From the NCBI RefSeq assembly GCF_964340395.1, contig NC_135555.1, forward strand, positions 24,614,725 to 24,678,724: a stretch of DNA of 64,000 nucleotides. The letters are read 5' to 3'. This DNA comes from Glandiceps talaboti. Lineage: Eukaryota; Hemichordata; Enteropneusta; Spengelidae. Positions 47,643 to 60,200 of this stretch are shown piece by piece. Every line of letters begins with the position of its first letter. Within the stretch, counting starts at the first letter, position 1. The notes under the pieces are model-generated. The model was not told where the DNA came from and ran no database searches. It worked only from the letters and a program-made list of their open reading frames with translations. Position numbers and translations under genes: made by a program.

Positions 47643-47990
47643 TTTTAGAATATAACAATAACAATGTTGGTTTTTATATAGCACTTTCCCACTCTGTGCT
47701 CCAAGTACTTAAATACAATTATTATCCCTGATACAGATCTATAACAACACAATAGCCCTTTACTTCAACTCCCTGGGGAGCCTATGATCCATTGCAGCTG
47801 CTATAAGCACATAGGATTAAAGTATTCACATTGCAATTTCTATCCTACCAGGTCCCCAATTACACAGCTGGTTGACTGAGGAACAGTCATGGTTCAAATC
47901 TTGCCAAGGGACTTAGCCATTCGATGAAGCTAGAACCTGCAACCTGCAGATTCAAAGCTAGACACGCTTAACTAATCACCCATCATGACT
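47643..47990. mobile_element. Dispersed repeat of the TTTATATAGC type
   Basis: Reads AACAATGTTGGTTTTTATATAGCACTTTCCCACTCTGTGCTC, then CTCCCTGGGGAGCC, ATTGCAGCTGC, CCTACCAGGTCCCCAATTAC and a CTAGACACGCTTAAC end. I recognise this layout as a moderately old interspersed repeat seen in deuterostome and mollusc genomes. It has no coding capacity. I cannot give its class. 47991-49185 is anonymous. Confidence 0.5.
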
Positions 47991-49185
47991 CCACAAGATG
48001 GCACTTTAACTAAGTAACATTGTATCACAATTGCTTACTGAATGAAATCAATTATGGCAGTTGATGTAATTGCGGAGTTTAAAGTTGCACATGCCATTAC
48101 TATGATTGCTGGGGATTACATACATTAAAAGCCAATTAACCTCACTTCTTTTGACCCCAACATCAATTGATTAACATGTTGCTAGGAGTGTGGTGGTTGT
48201 GGTGGCTATGTTACTCTTGTCCCTATTTCATAATACAACCACTAATGTGCACTCACTAAATTTGCACATCATCTTTCACTTAACAGGTTATCATTCTTAC
48301 TATACCAAATGGATTATTGCAGTCTAGTACCAGACAGATCAACTAAGTCAAGTCTGGGGTTAACTTTAAGTCTTTTTTACCTTAACATCTATGGCAAAGT
48401 AATAGTTTGTCTAACAATTTTCACAAGTAGACACCCTAGTTCACGTAGGTCCTCATCTTCAGGTCAAGTCCATGCAAAAAAGACAGTGGCCATGGCAGGG
48501 GATGAGGGTTTTGCTAAATACCAAAAAAAATACTTTAGAGAATGATTGCACTTGTTTAAGGATACAGTAACAGGGATTTTCACAAACTATTAAATTTCTC
48601 AGAATTTACAATCAATGATTCCTAAACACCTACAAATGTATGTTCCCTCCTACATTATATACCAGGTAGCCCACAAAATATTCAAGCCAGCATGGCTTTT
48701 AAAAAGAAATCTCAAATATTGAAACCCCAGTAGCTGTAGTCATTTTTCATTCTTTTTTTTGTCAAAAACATGTTATTTAAGAGGTGGGAGGGTGTGGCAG
48801 CTATACTTGAGGGAACTCACTGGGAACAGTTTATACAATTCTTTTAATTGCTTACTAATTATAGTGATGATACTGTATTTGATATTTAATAAACAATCCT
48901 GAGCTGGGTGTGGATTTGTGGATAAATTATAAATACATGCTTCACATGGAAGTTGACAATATGAGCAATAATTATGAAATAAAAGGTGTTCATTTTACAA
49001 CTTCTGGTTCTTACAAAGACTACCTCTATGTTCTAGGTCACTCATTTAACTTGTGTCATTGTTGATTCAAATGCTACATAGGTCTTCCAAATGACTTGGA
49101 GACATTAAACTTTAAAGACTTGATTCTTACCAAAACAAGCTGACCAATCCTGAAAGTAACTGGTAGATTTCTTTCTCGTCCTGTG

Positions 49186-49735
49186 CAAATTAACATTGTA
49201 GTGGATTGCAAGAGTGTTCTTGGTGATGTAACTTGTAGTCTTGACTTCTTCCTCTTCTTGCACAATATTTACACCTTGTGGTTGATTGCGACAAGTGTTC
49301 TTGGTGATACAATGGTACATTGTAGTCTTGACTTCTTCCTCTTCTTGCACAATATTTACACCTTGTGGTGGATTGCGACAAGTGTTCTTGGTGATACAAT
49401 GGTACATTGTAGTCTTGACTTCTTCCTCTTCTTGCACAATATTTACACCTTGTGGTGGATTGCGACAAGTGTTCTTGGTGATACAATGGTACATTGTAGT
49501 CTTGACTTCTTCCTCTTTCTGTACAACATTAATACTGCGGTTGATTGCGACAAGTGTTCTTGGTGATACAATGGTACATTGTAGTCTTGACTTCTTCCTC
49601 TTCCTGTACAATATTTACACCTTGTGGTGGATTGCGACAAGTGTTCTTGGTGATACAATGGTACATTGTAGTCTTGACTTCTTCCTCTTTCTGTACATTA
49701 TTTACTCTGCTGTGGACTTTGACATGTTCTTGATG
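49186..49735 (-). repeat. 87-bp minisatellite, six copies
   Basis: Units start at 49208, 49288, 49375, 49462, 49547 and 49634 (spacing 80, 87, 87, 87, 85, 87). On the minus strand the three perfect units encode a 29-residue acidic repeat (VQEEEEVKTTMYHCITKNTC core), and all three minus frames are largely open. The 80- and 85-bp units break the frame, so I do not call a gene. 49736-50910 holds nothing I can support. Confidence 0.8.
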
Positions 49736-50914
49736 ATGTATCCAAGTCTATGGATTGTAATTCTGCAGCAACTATATCTAATATTGGGCATACATGTTGT
49801 TCACACTTAAGGTGCTCTGGTCAGGGGATGTTGATGCCTAAAAATCAAAAACCATTAACACCTATATATCAATAACTGTAAACAATTAAGACATAACAAG
49901 CCATGTACATGTACATTTTAAAATAATGAGTACATTAAGGAAGACCATGTCAAAACCAGAAGGGCAGTAGACACCTATTTTGGCAGCTGTGGACCATTGG
50001 CAATGTATGAAAACATAGTAATGGCAGCCTCCTGTTTTGTATGCATTTCTATTTTGAAGGCTGGTTGGTCATTTGACAGCTCATTTTAATTTGGTTTTGT
50101 TTTTAATTTGTGAAGAATACTGACAATCAAATCAAAACCAATTGCAGTAGAGAGCATTACAGGTGTTTCTTATAGAAACAATGTGCATTGATCACACAAA
50201 ACTAGACAAAGACTAGCACAGGTTTTTCAAGTAAGAAAGACATATCTCAGAAAATAAGTAAAACAACAATCAGCTCTAAATACCTTTTCATATAGTTTGT
50301 AACATATTTGAATCCTGGCAGGCATCTATTGCACATTTTGATTTTGTTGTCTGAGTGGAAAGAGAAACATGTAGGTAATACATGTCATGGTCATGTTGAT
50401 TCTAATCAATACATTGATTATCTGCAGATTACCATTCTATCTTGGACATTACTTTATAAGTGATGAAAATAATAGAGATCTTGTGAATGATTACTAATTA
50501 ATCATCCAATATCTTCAAAATATCATGCTGCCCAGTTGACGATTTACACAGGATGAACACTTTGCAAACTTGGCCAAGAGTGAAAATAACTCACTTTGCA
50601 GACATCATTTTGCAACTCATGAACAGTGGTTTGTAAATAAAAAACAGTAGTCTATCTGCAGTGCAGTATGCAATTACGATCAATACTTTGAGATTGATCA
50701 TTTAATGTGGTTGGAAGTTGACGTATTTGCTTCTGTTCACATGGAGCGACACATGGAGGGCTGCATTAATAAACAAAACAAAGAAATGGCTACAAATGTT
50801 GCAAATATATCCATACTCCATCCTTTGCATTGCAACGAGTACTTTTCACTTTTCAATGTAAAATCTATTTGCATTTACAAAAAATAAACAAGAAATTGAC
50901 AAAAAAGAAGTGGT

Positions 50915-52127
50915 GAAATGAATATGAATTTCACCGTTCGTGGAGCATGTTATCTTGGGTGTGTCTGATGAAAGTTCATGCCATGAACATTGAGACAGAT
51001 ATATATAGGAAATATGACATTATTGTTTCAATACATTGACAGTTGGCATTGATGACATGTTGGAAAGAGATGGCAATGTGACAAACTCTTTCACACTGAA
51101 TCGGGCACATCAGTTCATTTAACTTCCATAACTTCACCAGTATGGTTACCCCCTCAATGTATATGACCTGGCCTGACCGACAACATATCTGGATATCAAA
51201 GGCATCAGATTTTGATCGGTTTGAATAAACTTTTTTTCATTGAAGGTCAATGGTAGAAGTGAACAGAAGAACCAGACATCACAGAGGCCAAAAAAGAAAA
51301 TGCAACGGTACATTCTATGTTATCGGTGAGTTTAGACCAACCCATGGTGTACATAGTCACAGCACCCTCTAATCCAATTCAATGCATCATTGATGTACAA
51401 CATTATTTGTGACCCACAAAGCAAACCAACAAATAAGTGAACTTGACAAACAAACCAACTAACCAATTAGACAACAAACTAACCAACAAACTCAAAGGAC
51501 CAACCACATTACCAAACAACTATAAACAAGATAATAAATGACAACCAACAGACAACCAACTAATGCAGACAACAAACCAACCAACCGACCAACCGACCAT
51601 CCAACCAACCAACCAACCAACCAACCAACCAAATGACAAATCCAACTAATAAACAAAATAACAAACCCATCAACAATACAAACCAGAGGGTGATGTGTTC
51701 ATATAAACTGTGGGTTTGTCAGAACTTATTAATAAAACAGAATGTATTACATTTTCTTACTGGACTTCATGATGTTTGGTTCTTCTGTACACTTGCATAA
51801 AAAAGGGTTTACCCAATGTGATCAATATCTGATGCATTCAATAATATATGTTTACATTCAGGCTGTGCCATAGAGACTAGGGTTTGACCATACTGGTGAA
51901 GTTGTGGAAGGTGTTTGAAGTGCTGTGCATGATTCAGTGTGAAAGAGTTGATCATATATGTCTTCTTATTCCGATATGTCTTCAAAGGCAACTACCAAAG
52001 TATTGACCCAATAATACCCTACATCCAATGTACATCTGTCTCTATGTTCATGCCATAAACTTTCATCTGACACACTCAAAATGATATGCTACATGACTGG
52101 TGAAATTCACATTCATATCATTGCATC
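50915..52127. repeat. 1.2-kb long imperfect inverted repeat
   Basis: Left arm 50915-51376 pairs with right arm 51680-52127. Matched blocks include GAATATGAATTTCACC, GTGTGTCTGATGAAAGTTCA, GAACATTGAGACAGAT, CTCTTTCACACTGAATC and CAGAAGAACCAGACATCA. The spacer 51377-51679 is full of CCAAC/ACAAACCAAC tandem units, with a pure (CCAA)n at about 51598-51631. Arms are diverged by substitutions and indels. It could be an old long-TIR transposon or a hairpin RNA source. Confidence 0.8.
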
Positions 52128-52680
52128 TTTCTAGCCAATTCCATGTTCATTTGTTTTCAATGGAATTGATTTTGCAAAGAGAGGTAAAAGGTGTCCGTCA
52201 AAATGCAAAGGACAGAGGATGCGTAAATCTACCACATTTGTGGAAATTTCGTTGATTCTTTTATTGACATACAGCCATCCAGGTGTTGCAAGATGCAAAC
52301 CGAACTGAATAATAATTATACAATAAAATGTATATGCACATAAACAATTTCCGAAATATGAAATTTAAACATTGTCTATTGTTAGTTTTCATAGATATTT
52401 GCTTGTATTCCACCGTGTGTGCTTTCAGCAAATTAATTTGAAAACTATTCTACAACTTAAGAGAGCTATCAACTTCCATATAACTTGAAAGTTACTAGTA
52501 TCTGACCTGGCCATGAACAGAAGGTCACGGTTGAGACATAACTCCAGTTGATAAACAATATATGTACATGTACATATCAATCAGATAATTCTAACATCTA
52601 GTGGGCTCAATTTTGTGTATGTGCAATCTGACTAGAGTGAAGCTTTAATGGTTGAAAATTACAAATATAACAATTAGCAG
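52128..52680. other. Anonymous intergenic DNA
   Basis: AT-rich, no recognised repeat and no supported gene. Confidence 0.5.
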
Positions 52681-52681
52681 A

Positions 52682-52789
52682 ACTTATCTTGGTTGTCTCA
52701 AATCTTCATCTGCTTTCAGGTTGCTGTCAATTTTGTGAAAGATGTTTGAAACTTCTTGATTTTCGGTCATTGGTGCATCCATATCCTTT
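52682..52789 (-). CDS. Possible translin-like N-terminal exon with a defective donor
   Basis: On the minus strand a strong acceptor (CCTTTCAG after a long T tract) is followed 13 bases later by an ATG at about 52776 (MDAPMTENQEVSNIFHKIDS, then NLKADEDLRQPR). The VSxIFxxIxxxLxADEDLR pattern resembles the start of translin, a conserved RNA/DNA-binding protein (human: VSEIFVELQGFLAAEQDIRE). The frame then meets CCAAG followed by ATAAGT, where a donor would need GTAAGT, and as it stands TAA stops it after 32 codons. No further translin exon was found to the left. It may be a broken exon, a terminal exon of the neighbouring gene read in another frame, or a sequence error. Confidence 0.35.
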
Positions 52790-53357
52790 TAGCTGAAAGG
52801 ACAAACAAATTAAAAGATAAACATATATGCTCTTCTGTTGCATTCAAAGATAGACAATGACACAATATTCTATAATATTCATATTTTCATAGATATCAGT
52901 TCAAGTACGTGCTTGCGCCAGTTGTGGTAAGGGTCGACAACTTTATTGTACTCAACGCTGCACACGGCACTTTGTTTAGTCCAGGCGCGGGAATTTTTTA
53001 AAAATGGTGGCAACTTGGACAAGCACATGTGAAGCCCACGCACTAAATTCTTATTTTTAACCTTGCTAGTTTGCACTGAAAAAACTACACACATGGGGGA
53101 TTTTCAGTAGTTATGCAAGAAAATAAATGGGATAGAATTTTGCTGGCGTAAAGTTTGAACGAAACAATCGAAAATTCGGCACCAATTAACACCGTAATAT
53201 TGCGTATACTTTACGCTACCATTGCCAAAAGTGGCCAGCTATAGAAAAGTTACATTGTTATGCAAGGTGTGGACGTACGGACTAAACACGTGTGAGAATA
53301 ACACAAGTCAAAATAGTGACCGTCAAAACAACTTGCACTAATGACTAACTTAAAAAA

Positions 53358-53388
<31 letters not shown>

Positions 53389-54487
53389 ATACAACCGTTA
53401 AAGGTTAAACGAACGCGAAAAACCCGTGGGAGGAAAGACTTCACCACGACAAGTTCAAAGAATTTAACTTTTTCGTGGCTCCCGCCATGGAAGTATAACC
53501 CCCGAAAAAGTCACGTAGGGACGAAATTTGCTCGCAGCGCCAGAAAAGTGTTTTCCGTTTACACCAGTCTCACCTTATTAATAGTGACTTCTTGTACGAT
53601 ATCCAGATATATGGTTTGGTATTAGACTTTATATACGAGTACGTAGTGCATCGATATTCTGAGATAGCTTGAGCGACGACGTGACTAGTACGCGTACGTT
53701 CACTCACTTGGTTCAGCTTGTTCGGTATCCGGTGTAGTTCTGCGTGGGAACTTTCCACTCAATCCTTGGTAGTCGTTGAGGGCATTGGTCACATGGTGAC
53801 CACGTGACCACCGGTACACTTTATACAGCAAACCGGAAAACTGACTGGAAAAATGTTGTGTCAACAAGACAAACCATTTGTCCGCCAACTTCAGTATATA
53901 AGTGTCCAAAATGTATTGTCCAAAACGAACGAACTCATTGTGCGACGTAACCACTTTCACTCCATCTTGTTTGTATACAAAAATATCACTATCAATCATG
54001 ATCCCGGCATCGACAGAACTAAAGGCCTAATAATGGTAATACAACTATTTATTTCGATATGATATAGGCTACTTATATAATATGAAGTTAAAAGTAAATA
54101 CACAACAAAATAAAATGGAGGGACACTATAAGCTTATTACATACATTGTATGTCATTAAAAACAAAAGTTTTAATTATATACATACGTACTAAACACGTA
54201 TGTACTTATTGTGTTTCGTTAGACCGCCGACCCATATGAACAGTTTACAAAAACAATGTAGTGCAAAATATAATTCTGTCGTACAGATAGCAAAAGTGAG
54301 AGAAAAATATATAAATAGTTATATAGTATTATTTACTTTGGAAGTCCTCATCTATCCATAGCTTTATATACATATTTCAACAAATTGAGCAAGAAGTCTG
54401 ACACAACAGTACTTAAAATTTACAACTTTTTATTCAGTCATTTTAAAGTCCCTTTTACCTTGCATCAAGCGAGCATATCAATTGCAT
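52763..54487 (-). CDS. Small unknown protein, two or three exons, minus strand
   Basis: Proposed join (minus): 54487-54459, 54018-53708, then about 52789-52763. Exon 1 starts at an ATG (MQLICSLDA) and ends CAAG|GTAAAA in phase 2. Exon 2 follows acceptor GGCCTTTAG and reads SVDAGIMIDSDIFVYKQDG, then GVKVVTSHNEFVRFGQYILD, LADKWFVLLTQHFS and YRWSRGHH, ending CCAA|GTGAGT in phase 1. Splicing to the 52.79-kb acceptor adds TKRIWMHQ and a stop, for about 121 aa in all. Exon 2 alone could start at its internal ATG (53999). I recognise no family. The phase agreement and good splice sites are the evidence. The third exon is the weakest part, since the same DNA fits a translin-like start in another frame. 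Confidence 0.45.
52830..53700. promoter_or_regulatory. CpG-richer stretch, possible promoter region
   Basis: From about 52900 to 53560 CpG is visibly more frequent than in neighbouring DNA (GCGCGGG, CACGTGTG, AACGCGAAAAACCCG). The stretch sits between the minus-strand exons at 52.7 and 53.7 kb. An (AAAT)n microsatellite lies at about 53354-53391. A promoter role is inferred from composition and position. Confidence 0.3.
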
Positions 54488-54509
54488 GTCGCGTTCGTTC
54501 CTCGTCTGG

Positions 54510-54639
54510 CTAAATGCGATAGAATTCGTCTACATTGTACGCAGCTACATCGTTGGGGGCGGGCTTTCTATAAACTTTGGGATTTTTCTGGGAGAATATT
54601 CCCTGCTCAGCAAAGCAAATGGGGTCTTCATCGGCCCGG
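54510..54639 (-). CDS. Possible terminal exon, minus strand
   Basis: A good acceptor (AATTGTTTTTAG) is followed by 42 open codons (RADEDPICFAEQGIFSQKNP, then KVYRKPAPNDVA, NVDEFYRI) and a TAG. The composition looks protein-like, but no partner exon with the required phase was found. The RING gene ends upstream of it, and the same stretch could be the 5' untranslated part of the 54487 gene. Confidence 0.3.
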
Positions 54640-54675
54640 CTAAAAACAATTAATTATGCCCAACGTAAGTTCATC

Positions 54676-54694
54676 CACGGGGGGGGGGGGGGCG
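54676..54694 (+). repeat. Poly-G run
   Basis: About fourteen consecutive G. Nothing else is seen in 54640-54986 between the two minus-strand genes. Confidence 0.8.
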
Positions 54695-54986
54695 GTAACA
54701 CCTGAAACGCCCTGCCTGACAACTGCAGAGAAGATTAACATATTCAAAAACCTTTACAAAACCTATTATTGGGATGCCCAGCGCATGTAACCACACACTA
54801 CATAGTAACCTATATCTTCACCTGTCTTGCTCCTTACTGTTAAACTAATAGTTTGCATTTTACTATTCAACCTGTACACTTTTGATATATTTTCTTGTCA
54901 GTTCCACTTTCTTTTCCAACTGTACGTCAACTGTGTAACTTTTTTCATCTACCCATTCGTTTAGTGTTTTGAATTTCATTTTATGT

Positions 54987-56723
54987 TTAATTATTATTTG
55001 GACCAATGGACCCGTCTGTAAACCTCGATAGACTGGAAGTATCGTCTGCTTCATTGGTTCCAATGAATTCATCCATACCTGGAAAGCGTACTGGAGAACG
55101 TGATGTTGGCCATGTTACACGACACATGGGACATTCAGTGATATCTCTGACACAGTTACGGCATCCGATCAGTCTGCCGCACCCTTCTTTGTAAATACAG
55201 GCATACGCTGGCATCCTAATTCGACTAAGGCATATTATACATTTGAATAAATCTCTCAGCCGACGCTGGGATATTTCCAAATCTGGTATATCTATAGAAA
55301 TGAAAAGAAACACCAACAGTCAAATGGTGTTGAATTGTAAATATGGGATATGAAATACTTTTACTTGAAATAACAGTTAATGTTTTTTAATCGTGGTGGG
55401 AATTGCTCCCAGCGACTTCCTTTATATGGAGACCAAAACACACACAAACTCAGCCAGCTAAATATTCCTGCACAATAGATTCAGATTTGAGACTACCTGA
55501 TATGGCTATATGCTGCACGTTCAATATATCATGCCACTGTAGAATTTTCAAGGCCTTCATTATCAGTTCAGAGGCTATCTCAGAGTCACCCTGGTCACAT
55601 AACACTCGTGGGCTCCATGTGAATAATCGCTCCGACTGTTCGAGTGATTGCTCAAGAGTTCTTCCAAATTTGCACTGGTTTTGTGAGTGAGACACGACCG
55701 AGTGATAAAGCCAATAAATCGAGTCTGTAGAACATTTACCCTGAGTTCATCTCGGTCAGAGAAAATCTCCTGTCTTCAGGGGACAATTCGATCCCACTCC
55801 CGACAGCCAATCCTGAGTTCAAACCACTTGATAGCCGGTAAGATATAAACTAACTTACCTTGTGTTGTTTGTTCAACTAGGATAGGTACTCGAACTGACT
55901 TATCCGCTGGATCATGCCTCCAAGGGCCCACAACAGTTCCATAAATACCCTAAGAACAGATATGAATATTTGTCTTAATTTGTGTAATGAGTTCCAATAT
56001 ATTAGTGATAAAACTGCATGTTTGCTTCAGTAATTAGATAGTTACTTTTACTTGTATTTCAGTTACATATCCTTCATATTTTGCAAGTGAATTTTTAATC
56101 ATTGTCTATGCCACACTTTCTTATTATTTGAAAAAATATATATCTCAAATCTTTTCTTTGACGTTGTCCAATTCGATCACATCGAGTATAGTTTAAGTCA
56201 CCTTTTACCTCTAAATATTTCAAAACTCTCATTTATTTCACTTGACATTACCTCTCTTGTCCGGTGTTGAGAAATGTCCATGCCAGGCACCGCTATGAAT
56301 AAAAAATATAGAACAATTAATCGTTGGTGATGTGCGAATTTGCTGCAACTTGCTTTTGTAATATACATCATCTTCTTACCTAGTCGCGTCTGTTCATTTG
56401 GTGTAGTGATTCCATGTGATTCGTCTGGTATATACAGTCTGCAACAAGCTATATCGCTTTGTAATGTTATTATTGTTGTTGTAAAGATTCAGTTTACGTC
56501 ATCGTACATTGTAGTATACATTTTTTAGTGGTAAGAGTACACATGTATCATGACAAGTTGAGAACAACACGTCAACATATGCGCCAGTACTAGTAGAAGT
56601 AGCACTACTAACCCATTGGAAATACGCGTTCACTTTTCCCCGTTTTTTTGTTCCTAAAGCTATTTTGCTCAGGTCTGACCTTGTATAATTACTCCAAGCA
56701 CTGATGACAGTATAGTGAACCAT
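54987..56723 (-). CDS. RING-finger protein, six exons, minus strand
   Basis: Join (minus): 56723-56680, 56438-56380, 56292-56252, 55949-55859, 55724-55497, 55291-54987. All introns are GT-AG and the phases chain without a break (2,1,0,1,1), giving 255 aa. The C-terminal third holds a RING-type zinc finger with eight cysteines: C172IIC175, C186, C192, C198RNC201 and C208PMC211. This layout (GC-RLIGC-x2-C...CPxC) binds two zinc ions and is typical of E3 ubiquitin ligases. The N-terminal 155 residues contain GIYGTVVGPWRHDP and a Gln/Glu/Leu-rich probable helix (TLEQSLEQSERLFTWSP), but I know no name for them. The tail after the RING is polar and short. Exon 1 is the least certain: it uses donor AAG|GTCAGA. 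A longer open frame from the same ATG continues past that donor but leads to no phase-compatible exon. Confidence 0.75.
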
Positions 56724-57280
56724 CTTATTTCAATATTCTGGCCAGTTTCATTATTATTTGTGTCAATATGACTTGAAATGATTTAAACTTTTGAAACCTT
56801 AAAATTAGTGATACTTTTATGATATAACTAAGTTGTGTTTTACTTCTGAATGGTGCTCTAAATGGCCTCCAAACGGTGTTCATTTTTTCAAAAAGCTCTT
56901 ACCGTGGGAGGGGGACACCCCTCCCCCCACGCGCTTGTATAGCAGGGGCGTGCGAGTAGCGTGCACTTCTCCCCATACTGTTTCCAGTTCTCTCCCTACT
57001 TTGAGACTTACTGAAACCCCAAGATCTACAATTATATTAACTCCATTTGTAATATTGTACTTTACAATTAGGCGCCTGTCAGCAGACTTGGCCAATTTAA
57101 TGATTGCAACGACTATATATGGCGTCGCAGATTCAGGACTTGGCTTTTGACCGTCGAGCTGTGAGCATCTGACTCGACTTCTGGCTCTGGCCTTGGGGTG
57201 AAGCCGTGAGGTTTCAGGGCCTTGATAAATGAAGTCTATGGTTCCAGTTTATACCACATACATGTACATCGTCTCGTATG
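56724..57280. other. Intergenic DNA before the terminal satellite
   Basis: Upstream region of the RING gene on the minus strand, so its promoter should lie in the first few hundred bases. I see no clear TATA box or repeat. It includes CCCTCCCCCCACGCG near 56930 and the inverted copy (57071-57095) of the motif at 9531-9555. Confidence 0.45.
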
Positions 57281-60200
57281 TAGTTTATCATTTCACTAGA
57301 CTAGACTGGAGGAGAATCCAAACCTGTGTTAAAGGCTATTGGTGGTAGTTTATCTTTTCACTAGACTAGACTGGAGGAGAATCCAAACCTGTGTTAAAGG
57401 CTATTGGTGGTAGTTTATCATTTCACTAGACTAGACTGGAGGAGAATCCAAACCTGTGTTAAAGGCTATTGGTGGTAGTTTATCTTTTCACTAGACTAGA
57501 CTGGAGGAGAATCCAAACCTGTGTTAAAGGCTATTGGTGGTAGTTTATCTTTTCACTAGACTAGACTGGAGGAGAATCCAAACCTGTGTTAAAGGCTATT
57601 GGTGGTAGTTTATCATTTCACTACACTAGACTGGAGGAGAATCCAAACCTGTGTTAAAGGCTATTGGTGGTAGTTTATCTTTTCACTAGACTAGACTGGA
57701 GGAGAATCCAAACCTGTGTTAAAGGCTATTGGTGGTAGTTTATCATTTCACTAGACTAGACTGGAGGAGAATCCAAACCTGTGTTAAAGGCTATTGGTGG
57801 TAGTTTATCATTTCACTAGACTAGACTGGAGGAGAATCCAAACCTGTGTTAAAGGCTATTGGTGGTAGTTTATCATTTCACTAGACTAGACTGGAGGAGA
57901 ATCCAAACCTGTGTTAAAGGCTATTGGTGGTAGTTTATCATTTCACTAGACTAGACTGGAGGAGAATCCAAACCTGTGTTAAAGGCTATTGGTGGTAGTT
58001 TATCATTTCACTAGACTAGACTGGAGGAGAATCCAAACCTGTGTTAAAGGCTATTGGTGGTAGTTTATCATTTCACTAGACTAGACTGGAGGAGAATCCA
58101 AACCTGTGTTAAAGGCTATTGGTGGTAGTTTATCATTTCACTAGACTAGACTGGAGGAGAATCCAAACCTGTGTTAAAGGCTATTGGTGGTAGTTTATCT
58201 TTTCACTAGACTAGACTGGAGGAGAATCCAAACCTGTGTTAAAGGCTATTGGTGGTAGTTTATCATTTCACTAGACTAGACTGGAGGAGAATCCAAACCT
58301 GTGTTAAAGGCTATTGGTGGTAGTTTATCATTTCACTAGACTAGACTGGAGGAGAATCCAAACCTGTGTTAAAGGCTATTGGTGGTAGTTTATCTTTTCA
58401 CTAGACTAGACTGGAGGAGAATCCAAACCTGTGTTAAAGGCTATTGGTGGTAGTTTATCATTTCACTACACTAGACTGGAGGAGAATCCAAACCTGTGTT
58501 AAAGGCTATTGGTGGTAGTTTATCATTTCACTAGACTAGACTGGAGGAGAATCCAAACCTGTGTTAAAGGCTATTGGTGGTAGTTTATCATTTCACTAGA
58601 CTACACTGGAGGAGATTCCAAACCTGTGTTAAAGGCTATTGGTGGTAGTTTATCTTTTCACTAGACTAGACTGGAGGAGAATCCAAACCTGTGTTAAAGG
58701 CTATTGGTGGTAGTTTATCTTTTCACTAGACTAGACTGGAGGAGAATCCAAACCTGTGTTAAAGGCTATTGGTGGTAGTTTATCATTTCACTAGACTAGA
58801 CTGGAGGAGAATCCAAACCTGTGTTAAAGGCTATTGGTGGTAGTTTATCTTTTCACTAGACTAGACTGGAGGAGAATCCAAACCTGTGTTAAAGGCTATT
58901 GGTGGTAGTTTATCTTTTCACTAGACTAGACTGGAGGAGAATCCAAACCTGTGTTAAAGGCTATTGGTGGTAGTTTATCATTTCACTACACTAGACTGGA
59001 GGAGAATCCAAACCTGTGTTAAAGGCTATTGGTGGTAGTTTATCTTTTCACTAGACTAGACTGGAGGAGAATCCAAACCTGTGTTAAAGGCTATTGGTGG
59101 TAGTTTATCATTTCACTAGACTAGACTGGAGGAGAATCCAAACCTGTGTTAAAGGCTATTGGTGGTAGTTTATCATTTCACTACACTAGACTGGAGGAGA
59201 ATCCAAACCTGTGTTAAAGGCTATTGGTGGTAGTTTATCATTTCACTAGACTAGACTGGAGGAGAATCCAAACCTGTGTTAAAGGCTATTGGTGGTAGTT
59301 TATCATTTCACTAGACTAGACTGGAGGAGAATCCAAACCTGTGTTAAAGGCTATTGGTGGTAGTTTATCATTTCACTAGACTAGACTGGAGGAGAATCCA
59401 AACCTGTGTTAAAGGCTATTGGTGGTAGTTTATCATTTCACTAGACTAGACTGGAGGAGAATCCAAACCTGTGTTAAAGGCTATTGGTGGTAGTTTATCA
59501 TTTCACTAGACTAGACTGGAGGAGAATCCAAACCTGTGTTAAAGGCTATTGGCGGTAGTTTATCATTTCACTAGACTAGACTGGAGGAGAATCCAAACCT
59601 GTGTTAAAGGCTATTGGCGGTAGTTTATCTTTTCACTAGACTAGACTGGAGGAGAATCCAAACCTGTGTTAAAGGCTATTGGTGGTAGTTTATCATTTCA
59701 CTAGACTAGACTGGAGGAGAATCCAAACCTGTGTTAAAGGCTATTGGTGGTAGTTTATCATTTCACTAGACTAGACTGGAGGAGAATCCAAACCTGTGTT
59801 AAAGGCTATTGGTGGTAGTTTATCATTTCACTAGACTAGACTGGAGGAGAATCCAAACCTGTGTTAAAGGCTATTGGTGGTAGTTTATCTTTTCACTAGA
59901 CTAGACTGGAGGAGAATCCAAACCTGTGTTAAAGGCTATTGGTGGTAGTTTATCATTTCACTAGACTAGACTGGAGGAGAATCCAAACCTGTGTTAAAGG
60001 CTATTGGTGGTAGTTTATCATTTCACTAGACTAGACTGGAGGAGAATCCAAACCTGTGTTAAAGGCTATTGGTGGTAGTTTATCATTTCACTAGACTAGA
60101 CTGGAGGAGAATCCAAACCTGTGTTAAAGGCTATTGGTGGTAGTTTATCATTTCACTAGACTAGACTGGAGGAGAATCCAAACCTGTGTTAAAGGCTATT

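Noticed and set aside
49105-49611. A minus-strand coding exon with a 29-residue acidic repeat
   Set aside because: Unit spacing 80, 87, 87, 87, 85, 87 breaks the frame twice, all three minus frames are open and no matching exon was found.
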